Origin: an uncultured Collinsella sp.
GTDB taxonomy: Bacteria > Actinomycetota > Coriobacteriia > Coriobacteriales > Coriobacteriaceae
Reading direction: 5' to 3'
Assembly: GCA_937989795.1 (NCBI GenBank)
Contig: CALKBB010000142.1
Span: 1-33,838 of the forward strand
DNA length: 33,838 bases
Each line of letters opens with the position of its first letter. Position 1 is the first letter of the stretch. Made by a program: the position numbers and the translations under genes. Shown in pieces: positions 6,424-13,897 of the stretch. A model generated the notes under the pieces. The model made no database searches. It was not told where the DNA came from and was given only the letters and a program-made list of their open reading frames with translations.

Positions 6424-6450
6424 CTTCAGGCGCACCTTCACGACCTGAAG
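6424..6450 (+). promoter_or_regulatory. rpsF leader hairpin, possible S6:S18 autoregulatory site
   Basis: CTTCAGG (6424-6430) and CCTGAAG (6444-6450) form a perfect 7-bp stem around a 13-nt loop ending in CACGA, just before the GGAGG ribosome site of rpsF. Many bacteria carry an S6:S18-binding motif at this place, so autoregulation is plausible. I cannot confirm the conserved bulge sequence. Confidence 0.4.
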
Positions 6451-6477
6451 CCACATTTGCCCAGAGGAGGTGACAAT

Positions 6478-6771
6478 ATGAAGGCTTATGAACTGCTGTT
6501 CTTTGTTGACCCGTCGCTCGACCCCGAGACTCGTCTCGCTGTTATGAAGCGTATCGATACCACGATCGCTGAGGGCGCTGGCAAGGTCGACTCCGTTGAC
6601 GAGTGGGGCAAGCGCAAGCTCGCCTACGAGATCAACGACCTCACCGATGGTGACTACACCCTCATCAACTTCCACGCAGATCCTACCCAGATCGCCGAGC
6701 TTGATCGCGTCCTGCGCATCACCGACGCTGTGGTCCGCCACATGATCGTCCGTCGCGACGACCAGGAGTAA
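6478..6771 (+). CDS. rpsF: 30S ribosomal protein S6
   Basis: The 97-residue product is a normal-length S6: MKAYELLFFVDP at the N-terminus, the central DEWGKRKLAYEINDLTDGDYTLINF block, and the VVRHMIVRRDDQ end. S6 pairs with S18 on the platform of the small subunit. The start is ATG 6478 with GGAGG eight bases upstream; a TTG 21 nt earlier is in frame but lies over the ribosome site. It heads the rpsF-ssb-rpsR-rplI operon, the standard bacterial order, and is preceded by a clear promoter and a leader hairpin. Confidence 0.97.
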   Translation: MKAYELLFFVDPSLDPETRLAVMKRIDTTIAEGAGKVDSVDEWGKRKLAYEINDLTDGDYTLINFHADPTQIAELDRVLRITDAVVRHMIVRRDDQE

Positions 6772-6819
6772 GACTGTCGTTTTGGACTGGGCTTGTGCCC
6801 CAAGAGGAAGTAGTGAGTT

Positions 6820-7272
6820 ATGAGCATCAATCGAGTGAACATCACCGGTAACCTCACCCGCGATCCCGAGCTGCGCGCCACCGCCGGCGGAACCCAGGTT
6901 CTGTCCTTTGGCGTCGCCGTGAACGATCGTCGCCGCAACGCGCAGACTGGCGAGTGGGAGGACTATCCCAACTTTGTCGACTGCACCATGTTCGGCACCC
7001 GCGCCGAGGCCGTGAGCCGTTTCCTGGCAAAGGGAAACAAGGTCGCGATCGAGGGCAAGCTGCGCTACAGCTCTTGGGAGCGCGACGGTCAGCGCAGGAG
7101 CAAGCTTGAGGTCATCGTCGATGAGATCGAGTTTATGAGCTCCCGTGGTGGCCAGGGTGGCTACGATCAGGGCGGTTACGCCCCCGCAGCTCCCGCGCCC
7201 GCAGCACGTCCTGCCGCACCGGTGGCTACGCCGCCTGCGGTCGACGTCTACGATGAGGACATCCCGTTCTAA
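6820..7272 (+). CDS. ssb: Single-stranded DNA-binding protein
   Basis: The 150-residue protein has an N-terminal OB fold (MSINRVNITGNLTRDPELR, with FGVAVNDR, FVDCTMFGTRAEAVSRFLAKG and VAIEGKLRYSSWE), then a flexible Gly/Gln/Ala/Pro-rich linker from about residue 108. It ends in the acidic DEDIPF tip that recruits DNA repair and replication proteins. It binds single-stranded DNA as a tetramer in replication, recombination and repair. It sits between rpsF and rpsR, 48 nt after rpsF, as in most bacteria. AAGAGGAAG lies upstream of the ATG with somewhat long spacing. Confidence 0.97.
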   Translation: MSINRVNITGNLTRDPELRATAGGTQVLSFGVAVNDRRRNAQTGEWEDYPNFVDCTMFGTRAEAVSRFLAKGNKVAIEGKLRYSSWERDGQRRSKLEVIVDEIEFMSSRGGQGGYDQGGYAPAAPAPAARPAAPVATPPAVDVYDEDIPF

Positions 7273-7344
7273 GGGTTGTTCACCTATTTTTGAGTGAGAG
7301 GCGGCTTCGGTTCGCCGAAGTTGCCAAATGAAAGGTATTTTGAC

Positions 7345-7611
7345 ATGGCTAATGATTTTTCTGCACGTCAGCCGCGTCGTAAGTACTGCCAGTTCTGCAA
7401 GGAGAACACTGAGTTCATCGACTATAAGGACACTCAGCTTCTCCGTAAGTACATGACCGACCGTGGCAAGATCAAGCCCCGTCGTGTCACTGGCGCTTGC
7501 ACGCAGCATCAGCATGACATCGCCAACGCCATCAAGCGCGCCCGCGAGATGGCTCTCCTGCCGTACACCGTCCCCGTGGTTTCCTCTCGTGGTAACCGCG
7601 ACCGCGGCTAA
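7345..7611 (+). CDS. rpsR: 30S ribosomal protein S18
   Basis: The 88-residue product carries the S18 signatures KYCQFCKE, IDYKD, LLRKYMTDRGKIKPRRVTG and IKRAREMALLPY. The two cysteines in YCQFC and the cysteine in GACTQHQ are compatible with a zinc-binding form of S18. ATG 7345 is preceded by AAAGG nine bases upstream; an in-frame ATG 51 nt earlier would add residues unlike the family. S18 is the partner of S6, encoded two genes upstream. Confidence 0.97.
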   Translation: MANDFSARQPRRKYCQFCKENTEFIDYKDTQLLRKYMTDRGKIKPRRVTGACTQHQHDIANAIKRAREMALLPYTVPVVSSRGNRDRG

Positions 7612-7626
7612 GAAGGGAGACGCATC

Positions 7627-8166
7627 ATGAAGGTTATTCTTCTCGATGAGATCAAGGGCAAGGGCGGCGAGGGTGACGTCGTAGAGGTCGCTCAGGGTTA
7701 CGCTGAGAACTTCCTGTTCCCCAAGAAGCTCGCTGTTGCCGCCACCAAGGGCAACCTCAAGCAGCTCGACGAGCGTCGCAACAACATCGCCAAGCGCGAG
7801 GCCGTCCGTCTGGCTACCGCCAACGAGACCAAGGCTGCCTTCGAGGGCAAGCAGGTCACCGTTGACGTCAAGGTTGGCGACGAGGGCATCCTCTTTGGCT
7901 CCGTTACCGCCGCTATGATCGCTGATGCCATCAAGGCTCAGCTCGGTATGGACATCGACCGCAAGCGCGTCGAGCTCGGTAAGCCCATCAAGGTTGCCGG
8001 TGCCCACACCGTTGCTATCTCGCTGTACCGCGAGATCAAGGCCGAGGTTGTCGTTCTCGTCGGCGTTACCGCCGAGGAGCTCGCTGCCGATGCTGAGGTT
8101 GAGGAGACCGCTGAGGTCGCCGAGACCGAGACCGCCGAGGTCGAGACCGAGGCTGCTGCCGAGTAG
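7627..8166 (+). CDS. rplI: 50S ribosomal protein L9 with acidic C-terminal extension
   Basis: The N-terminal rRNA-binding domain (MKVILLDEIKGKGGEGDVVEVAQGYAENFLFPKKLA), a connecting helix and the C-terminal domain (FGSVTAAMIADAIKAQLGMDIDRKRVEL, then HTVAISLYREIKAEVVVLV) are all present, so this is L9. At 179 residues it exceeds the usual length of about 150: the last 30 residues form a Glu/Ala/Thr repeat tail of EVE/AET units. Such acidic low-complexity tails recur in this genome (see the Nudix and PrmC genes). It lies 15 nt after rpsR with a GAAGGGAGA ribosome site, and ends the operon before a strong terminator. Confidence 0.96.
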   Translation: MKVILLDEIKGKGGEGDVVEVAQGYAENFLFPKKLAVAATKGNLKQLDERRNNIAKREAVRLATANETKAAFEGKQVTVDVKVGDEGILFGSVTAAMIADAIKAQLGMDIDRKRVELGKPIKVAGAHTVAISLYREIKAEVVVLVGVTAEELAADAEVEETAEVAETETAEVETEAAAE

Positions 8167-8198
8167 CATTTGCTGCAACGCAACAATCTTGTTCTAAG

Positions 8199-8237
8199 AA
8201 GGGCGCTCTGGGAGACCAGGGCGCCCTTTTATTTTTT
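8199..8237 (+). terminator. Terminator of the rpsF-rplI operon
   Basis: A 13-bp stem (AAGGGCGCTCTGG at 8199-8211 with CCAGGGCGCCCTT at 8216-8228, one wobble) has a GAGA loop and is followed by TTATTTTTT. Confidence 0.93.
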
Positions 8238-8390
8238 GCGCCGGGTGAGTGTCGTGGCAGTCATTGAGATGCGGTCCCGTGTATGGGACCGTTCATCCGT
8301 TTGGTTCGGTGATGATTGGCCGCGTGCGGCGTGTTTTGGGACCGTGGCTGATACTATGGATGCTCGCAAGCGATATGAATGAGGATGCCC

Positions 8391-9782
8391 ATGGCATACG
8401 ACGATAGGGAGACGGGGCTGACGGTCGAGGATCGTGGCTCCAAGTTGGGTCTCCCCCAAAACCAAGATGCAGAGGCCAACGTACTGGCCGCTATGCTGCT
8501 ATCGCCCGAGGTGGTCGAAGAGGCCCAGGTCGAGCTGCAGCCCGATGACTTCTACCGGCCCATTCATAAGACCATCTATACAGCGATGGTCGATATGTAC
8601 AACAGTCGCATCCCCATCGACTCCATCTCGCTGATCGATTACCTGCGAAGCATCAACAAGCTCGATGCCGTGGGCGGCGAGGCGTACATTTTGGAGCTGA
8701 TGGGACAGACTCTGTCGCTCGTCAACTGGCAGCACCATGCCGCCATCGTTCGTCGCGACTCGATGCTGCGTGAGCTGATTGGCGCCACCAACGAGATCAA
8801 CGCGCTGGCCTACAACGCCCCCACCGACACCAAAGAGGTCGTGGAGCTGGCCGAGAGCAAGCTGCTCAAGGTCACGGCGCGTGAGGTTAAGTCGAGCTAC
8901 AAGACGCTGACCGAGTTTATGGTCGAGGCCTATAACGAGGCCGAGGAAGTGTGCAAGGCTGGCGGTCAGGCTGCAGGCGTGCCCACGGGCTTCCCGTCGC
9001 TCGACCGTATGCTCATGGGTTTCCGCGAAGGTCAGCTCATCATCATCGGCGCCCGTCCTGCTGTAGGTAAGACGTCGTTCGCTCTGAACCTGGCGCTCAA
9101 CGCTGCCGCTGCTGGTTATACCGTCGGCTTCTTCTCGCTGGAGATGTCGGGCAAGGAAATTGCCCAGCGTCTGATTTGCGCCTATGCCATGATCTCGATC
9201 AGCGACTTCCGTACGGGCCGCATTAGTCCCGAACAGTGGGCCAACATCAATGAGGCCACGCAGACGCTGTCCAAGCTCGATATTCTGATTGACGATACGC
9301 CCGGCACCACGGTGACCGAGATTCGCGCCAAGAGCCGCCGCATGCTCCATAACAAGGAGAAGGCCATCATCATCCTGGACTATTTGCAGCTGGTGAGTCC
9401 CCCGCCGGGACGTCGTTCCGAGAGCCGCACCGTCGAGGTCTCCGAGATGTCGCGTGGTTTAAAGATTATGGCCAAAGAGCTCAAGATTCCGCTGATCGCG
9501 CTGTCGCAGCTGTCGCGTCAGGTTGAATCCCGTACCGGCAAGCGCCCGCAGCTGTCCGACCTGCGTGAATCGGGCTCCATCGAGCAGGACGCCGATATCG
9601 TCATGTTCTTGGACCGATCCGCCGACGAGGCAGAGGCCTCGCGCGACGACCGACCCGACGAGGGCGTCACGCGTATCGTCGTGGCCAAGAACCGTTCGGG
9701 CCCGATCGGCGACGTCGACCTGATGTTCCTGCCGGCATCCACCAAGTTCTATGAGCTTGATGGGGCGCATACCGAGGAGTAG
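8391..9782 (+). CDS. dnaB: Replicative DNA helicase DnaB
   Basis: The product (463 residues from ATG 8391, preceded by GAGG six bases upstream; two in-frame ATGs at 8379 and 8385 lack such spacing) is a full-length hexameric helicase that unwinds DNA at the fork and recruits primase. The N-terminal domain runs from LPQNQDAEANVLAAMLLSP to about residue 130, followed by a linker. The RecA-like motor has Walker A GARPAVGKT (220-228), Walker B IILDYLQLV, and the ALSQLSRQVE and DLRESGSIEQDADIV motifs. No intein is present, although DnaB is a common intein site. Its position after rplI is the common rpsF-ssb-rpsR-rplI-dnaB order. Confidence 0.97.
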   Translation: MAYDDRETGLTVEDRGSKLGLPQNQDAEANVLAAMLLSPEVVEEAQVELQPDDFYRPIHKTIYTAMVDMYNSRIPIDSISLIDYLRSINKLDAVGGEAYILELMGQTLSLVNWQHHAAIVRRDSMLRELIGATNEINALAYNAPTDTKEVVELAESKLLKVTAREVKSSYKTLTEFMVEAYNEAEEVCKAGGQAAGVPTGFPSLDRMLMGFREGQLIIIGARPAVGKTSFALNLALNAAAAGYTVGFFSLEMSGKEIAQRLICAYAMISISDFRTGRISPEQWANINEATQTLSKLDILIDDTPGTTVTEIRAKSRRMLHNKEKAIIILDYLQLVSPPPGRRSESRTVEVSEMSRGLKIMAKELKIPLIALSQLSRQVESRTGKRPQLSDLRESGSIEQDADIVMFLDRSADEAEASRDDRPDEGVTRIVVAKNRSGPIGDVDLMFLPASTKFYELDGAHTEE

Positions 9783-9809
9783 GACAGGCGCCCGTTACAC
9801 GGGTATACT
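9781..9809 (+). promoter_or_regulatory. Putative purA promoter
   Basis: AGGACA (9781-9786, four of six to TTGACA) and TATACT (9804-9809, five of six) are 17 bases apart, beginning at the end of the dnaB stop codon. Transcription would start near 9816. Confidence 0.5.
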
Positions 9810-9873
9810 GGGAATGTTTTGTGCTTCTGCGCGCTTGCGGTGCGCGGACAGTCCATGAATGTGAGGAGTAAAC

Positions 9874-11160
9874 ATGCCGTCAACCGTTTTGGTCGGTGCC
9901 CAGTGGGGCGATGAGGGCAAGGGTAAGATTTGCGACCTGGTCGCCGGCGACTTTGATGCCGTCGTGCGCTATTCGGGCGGCAGCAACGCCGGCCACACCA
10001 TCGTCGTCAACGGCAAGAAGTACGGCCTGCACCAGGTGCCCTCCGGCATCATGTATTCCGACCACGTGTCGGTGATCGGTAACGGCTGCGTCGTCAACCC
10101 CAAGGTTGTCCTTGAGGAGATCGACATGTTCGAGGCCGACGGCATCACCACCAAGAATCTCAAGATCAGCGGCAACGCGCATGTCATCATGCCGTACCAC
10201 ATCGATCTGGATGGCGCCTTTGAGCAGAAGCTCGGCAAGAAGAACATCGGTACCACTAAGCGCGGCATCGGTCCGTGCTACCAGGACAAGATGGCCCGTA
10301 TTGGCCTGCGCATGCAGGACATGCTGGACGAGGCGCTGTTCCGCGATAAGCTGGAGACCGCTCTTGCCCGCGTGAACCCCGAGCTGGAGCTCATCTACAA
10401 CCTGCCCACCTACACCGTGGATCAGATTTGCGATGAGTACCTGCCCATGGCCGAGCGCCTGCGCCCCTACATCACCGAGACGAGCCTGCTGCTCAACAAC
10501 ATGATCGATGAGGGCAAGGACTTGCTGTTTGAGGGCGCCCAGGCGACGCTGCTCGACATCGATCACGGCACCTATCCGTACGTGACGTCTTCTAACTGCA
10601 CCGCCGGCGGCGCCATTACCGGTTCAGGTGTCGGCATGAAGAACGTCGACCGCGTGCTGGGCGTCATGAAGGCCTATATCACCCGCGTCGGTTCGGGCCC
10701 CATGCCCACCGAGCTTTCCTATGAGTCCGAGGCCGGCCACACGCTGACCGAGGAGGGCTACGAGTACGGCGTGACCACCGGTCGCCGTCGTCGTTGCGGT
10801 TGGTTTGACGGTCCTATCGCCAACTATGCCTCGCGCGTCAACGGCCTCACCGACATCGCCCTGACCAAGCTCGACGTGCTTTCGGCCTTCGACACCATTA
10901 AGGTGTGTGTTGCCTATGACGTCGACGGCGAGCGTTACACGAGCGTGCCCGAGCACCAGGTGCGCTTTGAGCATGCCAAGCCCATCTACGAGGAGCTCCC
11001 TGGCTGGAAGTGCGACATCACCGGTTGCCGCAGCTTTGACGAGCTGCCGCAGGAGGCGCAGGACTACGTGGCATTTATCGAGGATCTGGCACACACCCGC
11101 GTGACGTTCATTGGCGTCGGCGCCGGTCGCGAGCAGATCATCAACCGATTCTGGAAGTAA
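9874..11160 (+). CDS. purA: Adenylosuccinate synthetase
   Basis: The 428-residue enzyme joins IMP and aspartate with GTP to make adenylosuccinate, the first committed step to AMP. Visible motifs include GAQWGDEGKGKI (8-19) with the catalytic Asp13, NAGHTIV with His41, TTKRGIGPCYQDK, the FEGAQATLLDIDHGTYPYVTSSN block, and TGRRRRCGWFD. The length matches the family. GAGGAG lies nine bases before the ATG. It has its own promoter and terminator, so it is probably monocistronic although purD follows on the same strand. Confidence 0.97.
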   Translation: MPSTVLVGAQWGDEGKGKICDLVAGDFDAVVRYSGGSNAGHTIVVNGKKYGLHQVPSGIMYSDHVSVIGNGCVVNPKVVLEEIDMFEADGITTKNLKISGNAHVIMPYHIDLDGAFEQKLGKKNIGTTKRGIGPCYQDKMARIGLRMQDMLDEALFRDKLETALARVNPELELIYNLPTYTVDQICDEYLPMAERLRPYITETSLLLNNMIDEGKDLLFEGAQATLLDIDHGTYPYVTSSNCTAGGAITGSGVGMKNVDRVLGVMKAYITRVGSGPMPTELSYESEAGHTLTEEGYEYGVTTGRRRRCGWFDGPIANYASRVNGLTDIALTKLDVLSAFDTIKVCVAYDVDGERYTSVPEHQVRFEHAKPIYEELPGWKCDITGCRSFDELPQEAQDYVAFIEDLAHTRVTFIGVGAGREQIINRFWK

Positions 11161-11182
11161 TCGGCATTATTTGGTTATTGCG

Positions 11183-11226
11183 ATATACCCCTTCGCAGCC
11201 TGGATGGGCGGCCGAGGGGTATATTT
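11183..11226 (+). terminator. Probable terminator of purA
   Basis: ATATACCCCTTCG (11183-11195) pairs with CGAGGGGTATAT (11213-11224) with one bulged T; the remaining 17-nt loop can fold further. Only a short T run follows (TTTG with the stem end), so strength is uncertain. Confidence 0.6.
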
Positions 11227-11280
11227 GCTTGTAATGGGCCCGCTTGGTTGGCGGGCCGTTCATCCATAGAGGAGGCACCC

Positions 11281-12585
11281 TTGAAGGCGGACACTCAAAC
11301 CATCGACATCCTGTTGTTGGGCAGCGGCGGCCGCGAGCATGCTCTGGCAGCCAAGCTCGCAGCATCACCGCGCGCCGGCAAGCTCTACATCGCGCCGGGT
11401 AACGGCGGCACCGCGAGCTGCGGAGAGAATGTGGTTCTCGACGATTGCGATCCTGCGGCCGTGGCGACGTTTGCCCAGAGCCATGGATGCGGACTCGTGG
11501 TGATTGGCCCCGAGGCTCCACTCGTGGCGGGCGTTGCCGACGCCGTCCGCGCGGCGGGCATCCCGTGCTTTGGCCCGGGTGCCGAGGGCGCCCAGATGGA
11601 GGGCTCTAAGCTGTTCTCCAAGCAGCTCATGGAGCGTGCGAACATCCCGACGGCCGCCTACGGCTCGTTTACCGATGAGGCCTCGGCTCTCGCCTATGTG
11701 CGCGAGCAGGGCGCTCCGCTGGTCGTGAAGGCCGACGGCCTTGCCGCGGGCAAGGGCGTTATTGTGGCAACCGAGCTTTCGCAGGCCGAAGAGGCTGTGC
11801 GTGAGTGCTTTGGCGGCACCTTTGGCGATGCCGGCAACACGGTGGTTATCGAGGAGATGCTGACCGGCCCCGAGTGCTCGCTGCTGGCCTTTACCGACGG
11901 TAAGAGCGTGCGTCCCATGGCCACCTCGCAGGATCACAAGCGTGCGCTCGAGGGCGACAAGGGCCCCAACACCGGTGGCATGGGCGTCTACAGCCCGGTG
12001 CCCATCGTGACCGATGAGGAGCACGCCACCATGGTGAAGGTCATGGAGCAGACCGTGGCCGAGCTCGCTGCCGAGGGTATCGACTACCGCGGCTGCCTGT
12101 ACGGCGGCTTTATGCTTACCCCCGCCGGCCCCAAGGTGCTGGAGTTCAATGCCCGCTTTGGTGATCCCGAGACGCAGGTCGTGCTGCCGCGTCTTAAGAA
12201 CGACCTGGTCGAGGTCATGCTTGCCTGTGCCAACTGCGAGCTCGATCAGGTTGAGCTCGATTGGCGTGACGAGTGGGCAGTGGCCGTTGTCCTGACGAGT
12301 GCGGGCTATCCCGGCAGCTATGAGAAGGGCAAGGTCATCACCGGCATCGAGGACGCCGAGGCCATGGAGAACGTGACGGTGTACCACGCCGGTACCGCTG
12401 TGGTGGACGGCCAGCTCGTGACCAACGGCGGTCGCGTGCTCGCCGTGACCGCGCTGGGCGATACGTTCGAGAACGCTCGCGACCTTGCCTACGAGGCCTG
12501 CGAGAAGATTGATTTTGAGGGCAAGACCCTGCGTCACGACATCGGCCTGCGCGCGCTGCGCGGCCGCGACGCCTGGGATGCCTAA
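11281..12585 (+). CDS. purD: Phosphoribosylamine-glycine ligase
   Basis: PurD makes GAR from phosphoribosylamine, glycine and ATP, the second step of purine synthesis. The TTG at 11281 is chosen because GGAGG lies five bases upstream; the frame remains open a further 33 nt, but those residues are unlike the family. The 434-residue protein has the N-terminal LLLGSGGREHALAAKLA, then the ATP-grasp part (APLVVKADGLAAGKGVIVA, TGPECSLLAFTDG, TGGMGVYSP), then LEFNARFGDPETQVVLPRL, which holds the metal ligands. Isolated purA and purD without other pur genes suggest a scattered purine pathway. Confidence 0.95.
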   Translation: MKADTQTIDILLLGSGGREHALAAKLAASPRAGKLYIAPGNGGTASCGENVVLDDCDPAAVATFAQSHGCGLVVIGPEAPLVAGVADAVRAAGIPCFGPGAEGAQMEGSKLFSKQLMERANIPTAAYGSFTDEASALAYVREQGAPLVVKADGLAAGKGVIVATELSQAEEAVRECFGGTFGDAGNTVVIEEMLTGPECSLLAFTDGKSVRPMATSQDHKRALEGDKGPNTGGMGVYSPVPIVTDEEHATMVKVMEQTVAELAAEGIDYRGCLYGGFMLTPAGPKVLEFNARFGDPETQVVLPRLKNDLVEVMLACANCELDQVELDWRDEWAVAVVLTSAGYPGSYEKGKVITGIEDAEAMENVTVYHAGTAVVDGQLVTNGGRVLAVTALGDTFENARDLAYEACEKIDFEGKTLRHDIGLRALRGRDAWDA

Positions 12586-12606
12586 AATCCGAGAGGAATG
12601 AGACGG

Positions 12607-13302
12607 ATGGACGAGAAGAACGAAGAGCTCGTGGACGCGCAAATCGTCGAAGAGGACAGCCGCATGTATGGGCACGCCGAGGGCGAGCCGGGTGGCGAGG
12701 TCGCTGACGAGCCGGCGCTGGTGCTGGGCGACGACGACCCGCACGATGCCGAGCTGCACGAGAAGATTCTTTCGGAGGAGTGCGCCTGGAAGGGCAAGAT
12801 CCTCGACGTCCACCGTCTTGAGGTTGAGCTGCCCAACGGTCACCGCAGCGCCCGCGATATCGTTCGCCATCCGGGTGCGGCGGCCGTTGTGGCACTGACC
12901 GAGAGCGGCAAGATCGTGCTAGTGCGTCAGTACCGCACCGCCATCGACCGCGTGACGGTCGAGATTCCTGCCGGCAAGCTCGATCCGGGCGAGGACCCGC
13001 TCGATTGCGCCAAGCGCGAGCTGCATGAGGAGACGGGCTTTAAGGCCGGCCGCATCCGCTTTTTGACGTCGATTGTCACGTCCTGCGGTTTTTGCGATGA
13101 GATCATCCACATCTACTTGGCTACCAAGCTCGAGTTTGATGCGCCCAACCCCGATGATGACGAGTTTGTCAACGTGGACCTGGTGCCGCTGCACGAGCTG
13201 ATCGACGCCGTGCTCGACGGCAAGATCGAAGACGCCAAGACCGTTGTGGGTGCCTTGGCTTGCGACAGCATTGCTCATCGTTTGGGCGGAGCGGAACTCT
13301 AG
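12607..13302 (+). CDS. Nudix hydrolase, ADP-ribose pyrophosphatase-like, with acidic N-terminal extension
   Basis: The exact Nudix box occupies residues 123-145: Gly123, Glu129, then REL and EETG (R137, E138, E141, E142). The preceding SARDIVRHPGAAAVVAL and VRQYRTAIDRVTVEIPAGKLDPGE match the ADP-ribose pyrophosphatase (NudF/YqkG) group, which splits ADP-ribose and similar nucleoside diphosphate sugars. The first 55 residues are a very acidic, low-complexity segment not found in standard members. The start is ATG 12607, ten bases after GAGAGG; ATG 12598 is too close to it. It lies 21 nt after purD and is probably co-transcribed. Its stop codon abuts a structured repeat element. Confidence 0.88.
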   Translation: MDEKNEELVDAQIVEEDSRMYGHAEGEPGGEVADEPALVLGDDDPHDAELHEKILSEECAWKGKILDVHRLEVELPNGHRSARDIVRHPGAAAVVALTESGKIVLVRQYRTAIDRVTVEIPAGKLDPGEDPLDCAKRELHEETGFKAGRIRFLTSIVTSCGFCDEIIHIYLATKLEFDAPNPDDDEFVNVDLVPLHELIDAVLDGKIEDAKTVVGALACDSIAHRLGGAEL

Positions 13303-13465
13303 GTTACGCGGTTTTACCAAACCGCGTAACGAGTCGACGCTGCAAACGCCCCTAAGCGGCAATCTGACGTTCAATCGTCGGTCGCGTACCGAAGTACGCT
13401 TCCCTCCTCTTTCACGTCACCTTGCTCGCTTAGGGGCGTTTTCGCTGACTTATGCTCAACCTGCG
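13303..13465 (+). repeat. Structured intergenic element, copy A
   Basis: It begins at the base after the Nudix stop codon. Hairpin 1 is a perfect 12-bp stem (13303-13314 with 13319-13330) around the loop TACC. A conserved linker TCGACGCTGC follows. Hairpin 2 is a perfect 15-bp stem (13344-13358 with 13427-13441) extended by GCAA/TTGC across one bulged T, and encloses a 6-bp hairpin (GCGTAC-CGAA-GTACGC, 13384-13399). The 3' end is TTTTCGCTGAC and GCTCAACCTGCG. Copy B at 28841 shares ends, linker, loop and fold, with compensatory changes in both stems. It may act as a terminator or RNA-level element. Confidence 0.7.
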
Positions 13466-13479
13466 GCGCCTTAGAGGTG

Positions 13480-13504
13480 GTCATTGGGGACGTTCTTAAA
13501 TGAC
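13480..13504. repeat. Short REP-like palindrome
   Basis: GTCATT (13480-13485) and AATGAC (13499-13504) frame a GGGGACGTTCTTA core. I remember similar GTCATT...GGGGAC...AATGAC strings as solitary repeats around Y1-type transposase genes in anaerobic Gram-positives. No transposase is present here, so this would be a lone non-autonomous copy. Confidence 0.35.
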
Positions 13505-13616
13505 TAGGTTGGGTACATTGCTTTGAGATGTTATTCAATCGGTTTTGATGGCCTTTGAGCTGCTTACCTGCTTAAAGCAATTGGCGGTATTCATCTGCAA
13601 TTGAAAATATTGCTCG

Positions 13617-13649
13617 AAAAATCGTCCAAGAAGTCGTGGGGCGATTTTT
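13617..13649 (+). terminator. Terminator-like hairpin in the gap before prmC
   Basis: AAAAATCGTCC (13617-13627) pairs with GGGCGATTTTT (13639-13649) with one wobble, and the stem ends in five T. No gene ends nearby; it may stop read-through from purD-Nudix, or act on either strand. Confidence 0.5.
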
Positions 13650-13822
13650 GACGCGTCGCGCGTCAAGCGATGTGGCAAGCGTTTGGTTAGATATTGGTCG
13701 GGTTAGGGGCAACCTTGCCAAAAGCTTGACGGATGCAGATGTGAACGTCGACGAATGAGCACTTTGGACGGGGCCAAACCAAAAATCTGGGCTGATTCTC
13801 GATAATCGCCTTCAATCGTCTC

Positions 13823-13849
13823 TTGCCAAACGCTGGCCTCGCGTACAAT
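13823..13849 (+). promoter_or_regulatory. Putative prmC promoter
   Basis: TTGCCA (13823-13828) and TACAAT (13844-13849) lie 15 bases apart, a slightly short spacing, about 50 nt before the prmC ATG. Confidence 0.4.
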
Positions 13850-13897
13850 CTGCTCCGACATTCGCGCGCCGCCTGGCGCTTAAGAGGGGAGGACCCC

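Larger units (their letters stand above)
13466..13897. other. Gene-free stretch upstream of prmC
   Basis: About 430 nt without a supported gene. It contains a short REP-like palindrome (13480-13504), a terminator-like hairpin (13617-13649), a small GACGCG/CGCGTC hairpin (13650-13664) and the likely prmC promoter (13823-13849). The sequence is less GC-rich than the flanking genes. Confidence 0.55.

Noticed and set aside
6035..6454. 139-codon minus-strand open frame in the rpsF upstream region
   Set aside because: No ribosome site, overlaps the rpsF promoter and leader, and most of its sequence looks non-protein-like. The last 35 codons (from 6141) could be a tiny gene or relic, but nothing supports it.
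6409..8178. 589-codon minus-strand frame opposite rpsF-rplI
   Set aside because: It spans four well-identified genes antisense and has a low-complexity composition; a shadow of GC-rich codon use.
9001..9700. Intein in DnaB
   Set aside because: The helicase motifs run continuously at normal spacing and total length is standard.
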